Positions 55,736 to 63,319 of a stretch of DNA of 64,000 nt are shown in pieces; position 1 is the first letter of the stretch; every line of letters starts with the position of its first letter. Under the pieces are notes generated by a model. That model did no database searches. It was not told where the DNA came from and was given only the letters and a program-made list of their open reading frames with translations. A program made the translations under genes and the position numbers. Origin of the DNA: a virus; IMG/VR virus record IMGVR_UViG_3300037541_000804, positions 101,330-165,329 of that record, one strand, 5' to 3'.

Positions 55736-56802
55736 GTCATTTGCGCCAAAATTCCATCCACTGCCTTCCCCCATGAGTGCGTGGTTTGCAACTTTTGGCC
55801 GTTTGGGTTGGGGGTTTTGGCTTTCTTTTCGGCGAGTTCAAAGCCTTTTAGAATTTCTTCATCGCTAACATCAAAGAAATCTCCTTGGTTAAATTCCCCG
55901 CCATTTTGGAAAAATACTCCATCGTGTGATGGGCGCATTCCAGACGGCTTAATCATAATGGAATTGTCCTCATTTGCCCACCCAAGATTTCCAGCGGATT
56001 CAGTCGTAACGGCCCATTTACCCAAAGCTGTTGAGGTAAAAGGCGGAATATTCCAACTCTCACTTGGCGAAATTCCACCCAAATCTACATCAATCGAGTT
56101 GTGGTAATCGTTTAGTTCAGTGTGAGTAGAGAGTCTTGGCAGAACGTTAACGTTGAAAAATCTTTGTCCTCCTAGAGCTTGATGAATTAGCCTCTGATTA
56201 TCTTCCGCCGAAAAGAACGGGTTATTTACAAGTAGCGTTAGGGAGTGGTTTCTATTATTTCCATACTTCTTGACCCACAATGAGATAATTTTTGCTGTCA
56301 ATTTTCGATGTTCGAATTTCTGGCAAAGACCCCAATGGGTGGTATCTAGGTATTTTTTACCAGTAACATGATACTCGGGCGAAAACCCAAGATTAAACGA
56401 TCCAACGTTATCACAACCCGCCGCACGGAAAACGCCTTCTGAATATGGGCCACAGAATAAGGTTTTCTTCTGTAGTTTAACGATTTTAGTCTCTATCAAA
56501 CTTGGCGAGGAGGTTTCGTGATACGTCAACAGAATTTGATTATTCGTCCTAACCCTGTCGCTATCATTCAAATGCCAGTTTTTAACGCAGACAACTTCCT
56601 TATCAAGGAAATCCCAACGCTGATTGATAGATTTCTGCAACCAGTCAACAAATTCTTTTTCTAGTTTAAAGGCCGATAAGTCGGTTTTACCTATTGGAAA
56701 TAGCCCGATTTCAAATTCGCGGCGATAAAATTCCCTAAGTAAATTCAAACTTACAAAACCAAGAGATAGTGAGTTGATGGGAAGTTCGAGAATCAATTTC
56801 AT
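55732..56802 (-). CDS. Glycosyltransferase, GT-B type
   Basis: 356 aa. SLGFVSLNLLREFYRREFEIGLFP is split here as SLGFVSLNLL then REFYRREFEIGLFP and is a GT-B N-terminal start. ILLTYHETS, KTLFCGPYSEGVFRAAG and the SLTLLVNNPF/GGISPSESWNIPPFTSTALGKW region (split: GGISPSESWNIPP, FTSTALGKW) fit a GT4-like donor domain. It belongs to the glycosyltransferase block from 47.6 kb. Acceptor unknown. Confidence 0.65.
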   Translation of the reverse strand: MKLILELPINSLSLGFVSLNLLREFYRREFEIGLFPIGKTDLSAFKLEKEFVDWLQKSINQRWDFLDKEVVCVKNWHLNDSDRVRTNNQILLTYHETSSPSLIETKIVKLQKKTLFCGPYSEGVFRAAGCDNVGSFNLGFSPEYHVTGKKYLDTTHWGLCQKFEHRKLTAKIISLWVKKYGNNRNHSLTLLVNNPFFSAEDNQRLIHQALGGQRFFNVNVLPRLSTHTELNDYHNSIDVDLGGISPSESWNIPPFTSTALGKWAVTTESAGNLGWANEDNSIMIKPSGMRPSHDGVFFQNGGEFNQGDFFDVSDEEILKGFELAEKKAKTPNPNGQKLQTTHSWGKAVDGILAQMT

Positions 56803-56831
56803 TGTTAATATAAATGATACTAACTTAAAAA

Positions 56832-56948
56832 ATGATAATCTATCAAATCAAAAATATGATAAATGGTAAGGTTTATGTGGGTCAGAGTCAAAAAAGCTTT
56901 GAAGAAAGATATAGAAACATTTTGGATTCGGAGTCTGTAAAAGTGTAA
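56832..56948 (+). pseudogene. Truncated GIY-YIG endonuclease fragment, 38 aa
   Basis: MIIYQIKNMINGKVYVGQSQ is a second, shorter GIY-YIG N-terminus with catalytic region SFEERYR, stopping at TAA right after. It lies nine bases before the full GIY-YIG gene. It is a relic of a duplicate or of an older copy. Confidence 0.65.
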
Positions 56949-56956
56949 TTCTTTTT

Positions 56957-57649
56957 ATGGAAATTTACAAAATAACCAACAAAATTAACGGAAAATTCTA
57001 TATTGGACAAACCATAAATAACTTCAAAAGACGATACGACTCTGATAACTGGTGGAAATGCAAAAGAATGAGTCTATATTTAAAGAATGCAGTTAATAAA
57101 TATGGAAATGAGAATTTTCAAGTAGAAATTTTAGAAAAAGACATTAAAGACGAAGAAACCTTGAATGAAAGAGAAATTTTTTACATAGAAAACTTGAATT
57201 CTGTATATCCCAATGGATATAATTTAATGTGCGGCGGCTGTTCCAATACGAAAAGAACTCATAGCTTAGATACTCGCGAAAAAATTTCTAATGCTGCTAA
57301 AAGAAAAAATGGAAATAAACCCTATATATTTAAAAACCATAAAACTGGCGAAATTATTTCTGCAAACCTTTTATCTCAACTTTGTAAAGATAAAAAGCTT
57401 CTTAACTCAGAAATGTCGTTAGTTTATAGGGGTTTAGTTAAACAACATAGATATTGGACTTTGCCTGATACAAAATTAAAAAGATGGAAGATAAAATCTC
57501 CCGCTGGGGAGATTTTTATTTTAATTCAGGGAGAATTTAGCCCCTTTTGCCAAGAAAAAGGTATCCAGAGGTCGAATTTGACTCTTTCCAAGAAAAACGG
57601 AGGGAAAGGTTCTCATGGTTGGAATATTTTAGAGATTTACGAGGAGTAA
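56957..57649 (+). CDS. GIY-YIG homing endonuclease
   Basis: 230 aa. EIYKITNKINGKFYIGQTI at the start, the Arg in NFKRRYDSD and the Glu in NEREIFYIENL give an intact active site; GYNLMCGGCSN and a helical DNA-binding part follow. Very A/T-rich compared with the phage genes, so recently imported. Rightward, opposite to its neighbours. Confidence 0.8.
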   Translation: MEIYKITNKINGKFYIGQTINNFKRRYDSDNWWKCKRMSLYLKNAVNKYGNENFQVEILEKDIKDEETLNEREIFYIENLNSVYPNGYNLMCGGCSNTKRTHSLDTREKISNAAKRKNGNKPYIFKNHKTGEIISANLLSQLCKDKKLLNSEMSLVYRGLVKQHRYWTLPDTKLKRWKIKSPAGEIFILIQGEFSPFCQEKGIQRSNLTLSKKNGGKGSHGWNILEIYEE

Positions 57650-57652
57650 TAA

Positions 57653-57961
57653 TTAGTTTTTTACGCCATTGATTCCATAGTTATTCATTATAGCCGCTGA
57701 ACCGCTACCCAAATAGGTCGGCTTCTGGGTTTCAATAACGGTTGTTTTTTTGCCATCAACGGGAGTAATTGTTGTAACTGTTCCGCCACCTAAATATTTT
57801 GGGCGTTCAACGGTTCTACCAGTAGCCGTCACTTTTCCCGCCGAATCTTTCACAACGATTTTAGACCCGCCCCCAAGGTATTGGGGTGTTGGCGTAACAA
57901 TGATTTTATCTGCCGCAAAAAGTTGGGCCGAAAAGAGGAGAAGGAAAAGTAAAGTTTTCAT
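57653..57961 (-). CDS. Exported protein with three P-x-YLG repeats
   Basis: 102 aa. Signal peptide (about 1-16, ending FAA). Then three copies of a short unit: PTPQYLGGGS, ERPKYLGGGT and QKPTYLGSGS, spaced about 30 residues apart, alternating with charged strands. Looks like a secreted or periplasmic repeat protein. Function unknown; family not recognised. Confidence 0.65.
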   Translation of the reverse strand: MKTLLFLLLFSAQLFAADKIIVTPTPQYLGGGSKIVVKDSAGKVTATGRTVERPKYLGGGTVTTITPVDGKKTTVIETQKPTYLGSGSAAIMNNYGINGVKN

Positions 57962-58029
57962 AGTCTAAGTTACAAAAAAAATTCAAAAAGGCGTGTTGTT
58001 ACACTAAAGGCTTGCTGTGTTTTTGTTAA

Positions 58030-58047
58030 GGAGGCCCAGATTCCTCC
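58030..58047. other. GGAGG/CCTCC hairpin
   Basis: GGAGG at 58030-58034 pairs with CCTCC at 58043-58047 around an eight-base loop. It lies between the repeat-protein gene and tRNA-Met. The rest of the 138-base gap (57962-58099) shows no gene. Confidence 0.35.
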
Positions 58048-58099
58048 ATGTCCACTCATTAAAGATTGCTACTGTTAAGCTAACTACCTAATTGAAAAT

Positions 58100-58171
58100 T
58101 GGATGCAGGGCGCGAAATCGAATCGCGATAAGAAACTTATGAGACTTCTTTGCTTACCAAAGCTCCCTGCA
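58100..58171 (-). tRNA. tRNA with CAT anticodon (Met or modified Ile)
   Basis: 72 bases: acceptor TGCAGGG/CCCTGCA, a short D-arm (TTT/AAA around GGTAAGC), anticodon stem GAAGT/GTTTC (two wobbles) with loop CTCATAA, T-arm CGCGA-TTCGATT-TCGCG, discriminator T and encoded CCA. The A8 and small D-arm are unusual but the rest is canonical. Confidence 0.8.
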
Positions 58172-58266
58172 AACTAAAAAATTGGTTGGCGGGTTAACTC
58201 GCTATTATCTCTGAGTCCAGATTTCTCTGTTTGGGCTGACAACAGATCAAGCGCCGCCCATTTGTA
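58172..58266. other. Gap after tRNA with CAGA/TCTG hairpin
   Basis: 95 bases without a gene. A small hairpin CAGA-GAAA-TCTG and a sequence ending CCAACCA are seen, but no T-loop, so no second tRNA is called. Confidence 0.3.
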
Positions 58267-58644
58267 CTAGAAAGGAACGCTATCCGAGCTTTGGTCGCCG
58301 TCTTCTTCTTTCTTGGCTGGTTTCGAATTTGACTTTTCGCCGTCTGGACGACTTGGGCCGAATTCAAAGTGGCTACCAATGATTACTGGCTTGCTCTTTT
58401 TGGCGTCTCCTTCTCCCCATTCTTCGATTTCGACTTTGCCAACAACAACAACGCTGCTGCCTTTTTTGGCAAACTTTAGGGCTGTTTCGCCCGCTTTATT
58501 GCCGAAGAACTTAGCTGTCCACCAACTTGTTTTGTCTTTGCCGTCTTGCGAGGCGATGCGGAGTTCAACGATTTCTGTTCCGCTGCCTGTTTTACGTACG
58601 GAAGGTTCGCTTCCCAAATTTCCAATGATTGTTGCGCTGACCAT
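58267..58644 (-). CDS. ssb: Single-stranded DNA-binding protein (SSB)
   Basis: 125 aa. OB-fold core with IGNLGSEPSVRKTGSGTEI (about 6-24), WWTAKFFGNKAGETALKF and KGSSVVVVGKVEIEEW. The tail is acidic with a DSVPF end, matching the bacterial SSB C-terminal tip (DDIPF) that recruits other proteins. Coats ssDNA during replication and recombination. The leader of about 40 bases is C/A-rich, without a Shine-Dalgarno. Confidence 0.9.
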   Translation of the reverse strand: MVSATIIGNLGSEPSVRKTGSGTEIVELRIASQDGKDKTSWWTAKFFGNKAGETALKFAKKGSSVVVVGKVEIEEWGEGDAKKSKPVIIGSHFEFGPSRPDGEKSNSKPAKKEEDGDQSSDSVPF

Positions 58645-58685
58645 ATGTTTTGTGTTTGTTTGTTGTTTTGGGTTGAAAATATAAA

Positions 58686-58925
58686 CTATAGCTTGCGGCT
58701 TGCAAGCTCTTTTTCTGCTAAAAGTGTGGCGATGTCATCGACATGAAGACAATCACACATACAAGCGTACTCTTTGGCCGATTGAATAACGGCAATGTCT
58801 CCATTGCAATAATCGTTTCCTTCTACGGCTCCATAAAGGACGCCGAAAGCTTCAATTTGGCCGAAACCGTTTAGTCGAACGATTTTGTCTCCGTTTTGGG
58901 CGTGTCTGCCATTTCTATAATGCAT
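58686..58925 (-). CDS. Conserved phage hypothetical protein, 79 aa
   Basis: From ATG 58925: MHYRNGRHAQNGDKIV, GVLYGAVEGNDYCNGDIA and CMCDCLHVDD form a pattern I associate with many phages without known function. Two Cys-rich spots may bind metal. Follows the sigma gene stop by 11 bases. Confidence 0.65.
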   Translation of the reverse strand: MHYRNGRHAQNGDKIVRLNGFGQIEAFGVLYGAVEGNDYCNGDIAVIQSAKEYACMCDCLHVDDIATLLAEKELASRKL

Positions 58926-58936
58926 GTTTTTTTGGG

Positions 58937-59509
58937 TTAAATATATTTCTTCATCTTTGGCTTGGCCCACAAGATAAACTTGTTGTGAAGGTTTGTCAAG
59001 GAAATTTGTGAAGTTTTCAATTCGGCGGAAAGTTTGTGCCACGGTTTAGGCTTCGTTTGGAAATAACGACCCTCAATAATAGCCGAAACTCGTTCGTCTG
59101 GATAACTTTTCGCCAGATTAGATAATTCGTCAAGGGCTAATTGTTCGACATTTTCAATCTCCTGTTCATATGAACAATCAAAAGAACCCTCTTCTAGGCT
59201 TTCCCATGGGCGAGAACGATTAACGATGTTCATACACATCCATTTGACATTTTGGCCGACCCAAGTTGGGTATTTCATGTTTTTGGACGGGTCATAGTTC
59301 ATGGCAAGTCGATACATGTGGTAATCCTTGTCTTCATGAATTTCGTTTTTAAACACGTCGTAATCGCTAGACAAACTTTGTTTTAGACAGGTTTCAAATA
59401 TGCCTGAATGGAAATTGATCAATTGCTTCATAGCTTCGCTATCTCCATTCTCCTTAACGGATCGAATCAATTCCAAGTCTTTATCATGGCAATACAGGCT
59501 TTTTCTCAT
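58937..59509 (-). CDS. Sigma factor-like protein, phage late type (candidate)
   Basis: 190 aa. Opens with DLELIRSVKENGDSEAMKQLI and a NYDPSKNMKYPTWVGQNVKW segment (split as NYDPSKNMKYP, TWVGQNVKWMCMN), which matches the region 2 pattern of sigma-70 relatives such as T4 gp55. The end has a short helix-turn-helix with LSAELKTSQISL. It would bind host core polymerase and direct it to a promoter set, probably late genes. The match is clear in region 2 only. Confidence 0.55.
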   Translation of the reverse strand: MRKSLYCHDKDLELIRSVKENGDSEAMKQLINFHSGIFETCLKQSLSSDYDVFKNEIHEDKDYHMYRLAMNYDPSKNMKYPTWVGQNVKWMCMNIVNRSRPWESLEEGSFDCSYEQEIENVEQLALDELSNLAKSYPDERVSAIIEGRYFQTKPKPWHKLSAELKTSQISLTNLHNKFILWAKPKMKKYI

Positions 59510-59522
59510 CTTTTTATAGTAA

Positions 59523-60881
59523 CTACGTCGAAGAGTAAATTGTTCTTTTTGTTTTTCTTTGAGATTTTAGAGAAGAAAATTTCTCGATATTTTCCCACTT
59601 CCTCTTTAGTCCAAATTTGGGTTTATCAAGCCAATTGTAAAAATCAACAGCCATATGCCCCAAAACTATAAACCTAGACATAGAAAGGCCATTTATTGTT
59701 TTTATTCTCACAACAGACCTTCTTATTTCGTTCGGAACAATTTCATTAAGGTAATCGGCGACTTGATCGGAACAGACCAAGCCCATGACGATGGAGTTTT
59801 TTCTTAAACAAATATGCCCATCTCCATCAATCATTCCAACCGTCCATGCCTTTATTAATTTCTCATTTCCTAAAATTGGAAATGGAATCTCTTCTTTTGT
59901 TGATTTCCTTGGCTTTATATTCCAGAGTTTTAGATTCTCCACTATTGACGGTGATTGCATCAATATACTGTACAATATCTTATGATTGCTTTTTTCTGGA
60001 GGGTCAATTCCGAGCGGGTAGTCTGTTTTTAAAAATGCTTGGAATTTTTCAATCAACTCCATGTCAGAAGAAGAAAACTTAGCCGAAAACCCATTTCCAG
60101 TGCTATTACTTTTAAGGCATCCATCCGCGCAAAATAATCCAGCAAAATAGGCTGTTTCCTCATTAAAATGAGAAAATGCATATGTGTCAATATTGTGTTT
60201 TTGCCTTCTTTTGTCCAGCCAAAAGAAACCGTAACATCTGTTTATCTGTTTCTTTGTGAATTTAGAAAAAAACTCATCATCCGTATCTTTTCCATATTTA
60301 AAAAAAGCTTTCAAGGCTTCCCTCGCTTTAAATTTTGACTCAAAGCGATGGAGAGAATTGAATGGTAGAGCGTTTTGTGCCATTCTTTTTGTAAAATTGG
60401 AAAATCTATTTATGAGTTTTTTAGGATAACCCTTTTCTCTATTGAAAATGAAATCGTCAAAGTGGCACGTTCTTAAAGAACATTCAAAATCAGAATTATC
60501 CGTCTCAAACGGGTGAAGTCTTGAAACGAAGAAAAAAATCACGTCTCCAAAGCCATCAAGGAATTCTTTTTCCTGAATTGTTCTCACATCATCTATGACG
60601 ATATTATTTCCATTAGAGAGATTAATCATTTTCCCGATAGCGCGTAGATGGTTCTGTTCTCCGTTTTTAAAGGCTATTTCTCTTAGAAAGATGGAAAGCT
60701 CTTCTTTGGAAGAGAATTCTCTATCAAGATGCTTTATTGGGAAATTCTTCCCACAGAGCAAAGACTCTGCCTTCTTGTCAAAGAAGGATTGAAACGAAAT
60801 CATTGTCCATCCGTTTTTCTTAGCGACCAAGGCTAAAGTTGTTTTCCCTGCATTTTTTCTTCCAGAAAGCGATATAATCAT
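59523..60881 (-). CDS. dNMP kinase-like domain fused to LAGLIDADG endonuclease
   Basis: 452 aa. Residues 1-200 are a P-loop kinase: GRKNAGKTT at 7-15 and IDDVRT near 96-101, as in the neighbouring dNMP kinase. Residues about 205-452 form a LAGLIDADG homing endonuclease: motif 1 AYFAGLFCADG at 244-254 and motif 2 AWTVGMIDGDG at 345-355, both with the catalytic Asp. There is no intein splice residue pair (no start Cys/Ser, no end His-Asn), so this is a C-terminal fusion or invasion, not an intein. The kinase lacks part of the normal lid. Confidence 0.75.
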   Translation of the reverse strand: MIISLSGRKNAGKTTLALVAKKNGWTMISFQSFFDKKAESLLCGKNFPIKHLDREFSSKEELSIFLREIAFKNGEQNHLRAIGKMINLSNGNNIVIDDVRTIQEKEFLDGFGDVIFFFVSRLHPFETDNSDFECSLRTCHFDDFIFNREKGYPKKLINRFSNFTKRMAQNALPFNSLHRFESKFKAREALKAFFKYGKDTDDEFFSKFTKKQINRCYGFFWLDKRRQKHNIDTYAFSHFNEETAYFAGLFCADGCLKSNSTGNGFSAKFSSSDMELIEKFQAFLKTDYPLGIDPPEKSNHKILYSILMQSPSIVENLKLWNIKPRKSTKEEIPFPILGNEKLIKAWTVGMIDGDGHICLRKNSIVMGLVCSDQVADYLNEIVPNEIRRSVVRIKTINGLSMSRFIVLGHMAVDFYNWLDKPKFGLKRKWENIEKFSSLKSQRKTKRTIYSST

Positions 60882-60928
60882 ATCTAGTATTAGACTAATA
60901 TCTGGCGTTTTCTAAACCAGAGAAAAAA

Positions 60929-61549
60929 TCAAATCTTCGGAAGTGGAAAATCTTTTTGCCATTGGGGAATTTTGTCAGCGAAAATCTGGTTGAAGAATTG
61001 CTGTGATTTATAATAACGCAGGTTATCGTCTCCATGAAAATTGTTCCATTTAATTTTGTGGGCCGCTCTTTCTTCAAGAATTGGATCATTGGCCATTTCA
61101 TCTTCTCCAGCACACGGATACAAATTGCCGTTCTCGTCATAACGAGACAAATGAATGGTGATTCCGCCGTTCGTTTCAACCCAAGGTAATTCATTCGAGC
61201 AAAACCTAGTGTCGGTCAAAATCACAACATGAGGATTCTCTTGTTCAGAGAGAGTTTCTTCGAGCTTTTTAATCCAGTGATCGGGGTCTTTGGCCCTCCA
61301 ATAGCCGCTACCATATGCAATAAGAGTTTTTCGAATAAGCTCCTTTTCAAAGGGGTCTTCTGTAAATGCGCTAACACCAGCATTAAGCAAGAAAAGAGGA
61401 TTTAACTCTTTCTTTAATTCATTGGCAAATGCATACTGTTTGGCGAGTATGTTTTTGGCCGCAAATTCTTTAATAAAGACATCTGCCAACGAATTTTTCC
61501 CACACCTTTTTCGGCCCGAAATAGAAACTATTTGATGATTCATCATCAA
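60929..61549 (-). CDS. Deoxynucleoside monophosphate kinase
   Basis: 206 aa. P-loop GRKRCGKNS at 11-19, a DPFEKELIRKTLIAYG helix, ILTDTRFCSNE (like the IDDVRT motif of the neighbour) and a C-terminal helical lid. Resembles T4 gp1 type kinases, making dNDPs from dNMPs. Works with ThyX and the nucleotidase. It is a paralog of the kinase domain of the next gene downstream. Confidence 0.8.
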   Translation of the reverse strand: MMMNHQIVSISGRKRCGKNSLADVFIKEFAAKNILAKQYAFANELKKELNPLFLLNAGVSAFTEDPFEKELIRKTLIAYGSGYWRAKDPDHWIKKLEETLSEQENPHVVILTDTRFCSNELPWVETNGGITIHLSRYDENGNLYPCAGEDEMANDPILEERAAHKIKWNNFHGDDNLRYYKSQQFFNQIFADKIPQWQKDFPLPKI

Positions 61550-61550
61550 A

Positions 61551-62120
61551 CTAACGAGAACATAGCGTAGATTCTTCCAGAATTTTTTCTATCACATCAT
61601 TATAGGATAAGTCCTTAGTGTTCCAATTTGACGGAACACAAACAGCGTTTCCTCCTGCGGCGATAAATTCATCGCAGTTTTTCTGTAGGTCATCAATTAA
61701 TAAAGATTCTGGATTTGCCAGTAAATATTTCTTCTTAGTGAAGACGCAATCGCCCGTGGAAATTGCTGGATTAATCTTTTCATTTAGCCATTTTACTTTG
61801 CCCCAAACGCAATATAACCCATCGGAGGGAGAACTCAGTATTGTTACTGGCGCGAAACGTCTTAAAAAATCATAAAGATTCCTTGACCACGGGTAAGCTG
61901 GCAACGAGTCCCAAAAGTACTGATCATTTCCTTCAACACATTGCCAAAATTCCGCATTTGTAATTTCGAACAGAGCGGCCATATCAAAATTCCCATATTC
62001 TATATATTCGGAAACAGTTATCGGTTTATCTTTGCGATATTTCTTATTGAGTTTATGGAGAGCGGCCTCGAAGAAATTCGTGAGCACGCCGTCTTGGTCG
62101 AGATAAATGTTTCTAATCAT
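61551..62120 (-). CDS. 5'(3')-deoxyribonucleotidase-like HAD protein
   Basis: 189 aa from ATG 62120. HAD motif I is YLDQDGVLTNF (nucleophile Asp 8, acid-base Asp 10). Motif II ILSSPSDG, a Lys in GKVKWLNEK and motif IV LLIDDLQKN follow. Family members remove phosphate from dNMPs and control dNTP pools. The Gln between the two Asp is a little unusual. One base lies between its stop and the kinase start. Confidence 0.8.
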   Translation of the reverse strand: MIRNIYLDQDGVLTNFFEAALHKLNKKYRKDKPITVSEYIEYGNFDMAALFEITNAEFWQCVEGNDQYFWDSLPAYPWSRNLYDFLRRFAPVTILSSPSDGLYCVWGKVKWLNEKINPAISTGDCVFTKKKYLLANPESLLIDDLQKNCDEFIAAGGNAVCVPSNWNTKDLSYNDVIEKILEESTLCSR

Positions 62121-62124
62121 AAAT

Positions 62125-62352
62125 TTAATAAACCTTCCAATCAAACGCAGAAAGACTAAAATTTCCTTCTAATTCTTCCAGTAAGATTTCGCACCAAGAA
62201 CTGGCGACATTACACTCTTTCACGGTGTAAGTTTGGCCGATTTCTAGTTTCGCGCAAGATTCATTGACGCTCTTAAACCAATGTCTGATTTTGTTGTTGG
62301 TAGCAACAAGTTTTTCGCCCTTTTGCGGCCAATTCAATTTAAAATTCTCCAT
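62125..62352 (-). CDS. Hypothetical protein, 75 aa
   Basis: Starts at ATG 62352 within the end of the upstream gene. Beta-rich, with Trp and Cys; unrecognised. Confidence 0.5.
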   Translation of the reverse strand: MENFKLNWPQKGEKLVATNNKIRHWFKSVNESCAKLEIGQTYTVKECNVASSWCEILLEELEGNFSLSAFDWKVY

Positions 62353-62545
62353 ATGGCTCCCACTCTTGAGTTTCAATCTTTAGCTTACGCATGCACATAT
62401 CCTCATCATCGAAGTCCCAAATCTTATTCGGGCCAGCAGGATAATACTGTTCTAGCTCACGCTTAAATTGCCAGAAATCTTCGTAAGCGCGGCGAATCTT
62501 TCTCTGATATTCTTCAAAGGTGGGAGTGAAGGGGTCTAAGTCCAT
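62339..62545 (-). CDS. Hypothetical acidic helical protein, 68 aa
   Basis: Two aromatic helices with many Asp/Glu. Overlaps the gene downstream by 14 bases. Function unknown. Confidence 0.5.
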   Translation of the reverse strand: MDLDPFTPTFEEYQRKIRRAYEDFWQFKRELEQYYPAGPNKIWDFDDEDMCMRKLKIETQEWEPYGEF

Positions 62546-62546
62546 A

Positions 62547-62777
62547 CTATTTTATAGTAATCTTCGCGCCGCCAAAGGTGGGCCATTTTTCTTGGATTTC
62601 ATAATAGCTAGAGCACTGCCTACCAGCGTTGATTTGGCCGAAAAGAAAGCGTTTTGCGTGCTCTCTGGAAAGCTGCGTTTGAACTTCAACATTGAAACTG
62701 TGCGTTAAAATTGGCCGACTCCTTCCATTTTCAAGAGTTTGGGCCGAAAGTTCGTCGGTAGTCAAAAAACTATTCAT
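62547..62777 (-). CDS. Hypothetical protein, 76 aa
   Basis: Basic, mixed fold. Overlaps the upstream gene by eight bases. Unrecognised. Confidence 0.5.
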   Translation of the reverse strand: MNSFLTTDELSAQTLENGRSRPILTHSFNVEVQTQLSREHAKRFLFGQINAGRQCSSYYEIQEKWPTFGGAKITIK

Positions 62778-62958
62778 GATATGGAATCAATTCCTCCGTC
62801 ACCGTTTGCCTAACAATCCGAAAACTGTGGTCAGCGCTTTCATTCTTGGTTATAAAATCCACGGCATCTGCTTGCGCGTGAAAGGATAGACAACATAGCC
62901 AGTCGCTCTCAAAAAGTTTAGACTTGGATTCCACAATATAGTTGATACATTTGATCAT
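62770..62958 (-). CDS. Hypothetical protein, 62 aa
   Basis: Starts at ATG 62958, one base after the MazG-like stop. Strand-helix pattern with His and Cys; unrecognised. Confidence 0.5.
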   Translation of the reverse strand: MIKCINYIVESKSKLFESDWLCCLSFHAQADAVDFITKNESADHSFRIVRQTVTEELIPYHE

Positions 62959-62959
62959 G

Positions 62960-63319
62960 CTAAAACTTCTTGCCACCCTCCTGTTTTCGAGCTTCGTGAG
63001 AGTGATCTTTCCGTGTATCGTTGAACTTCATCTTATCCTCAAAAGCGCCTTGAAGATCATATCCGAATCCGCCAGCGTAATCAAACAAACGAATCAGTGC
63101 ATCAACAAGTTCGACTTCCGCCATTTTCCGAGAAGGAATCTTGTCGTCCATCAAGTTTTTGCGCTCTCCCTCCATAGCTTCGGCGATTTCCGAAACCATG
63201 AGCATTAGAAGCTCTCCCTTGTTTCGAGAAATGGGAAAGCCAGTGTGAATATCCGTCCACCATTTCTGGTTTGCGGCGTGGCAAAGATCGCGATAGCTGT
63301 TTAGGTCCATACTAAACAT
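62960..63319 (-). CDS. MazG-like nucleotide pyrophosphohydrolase
   Basis: 119 aa (start could be the ATG at 63310). The MazG/dUTPase-type helical metal site is visible: ELLMLMVSEIAEAMEGERK (ExxE) and EVELVDALIRLFD (ExxD). Members hydrolyse (d)NTPs to monophosphates; phage versions also affect alarmone levels. Ends a dNTP-supply group and would complement the HD protein at 6.6 kb. Confidence 0.75.
   Translation of the reverse strand: MFSMDLNSYRDLCHAANQKWWTDIHTGFPISRNKGELLMLMVSEIAEAMEGERKNLMDDKIPSRKMAEVELVDALIRLFDYAGGFGYDLQGAFEDKMKFNDTRKDHSHEARKQEGGKKF

Noticed and set aside
58172-58266. Second tRNA after tRNA-Met
   Set aside because: Ends in CCAACCA and has a GGCGG/CCGCC possible acceptor, but lacks a T-loop and a proper anticodon arm.
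59523-60881. Intein in a dNMP kinase
   Set aside because: No catalytic Cys/Ser at a splice start, no His-Asn end and no C-extein after the LAGLIDADG part; a C-terminal fusion explains it better.
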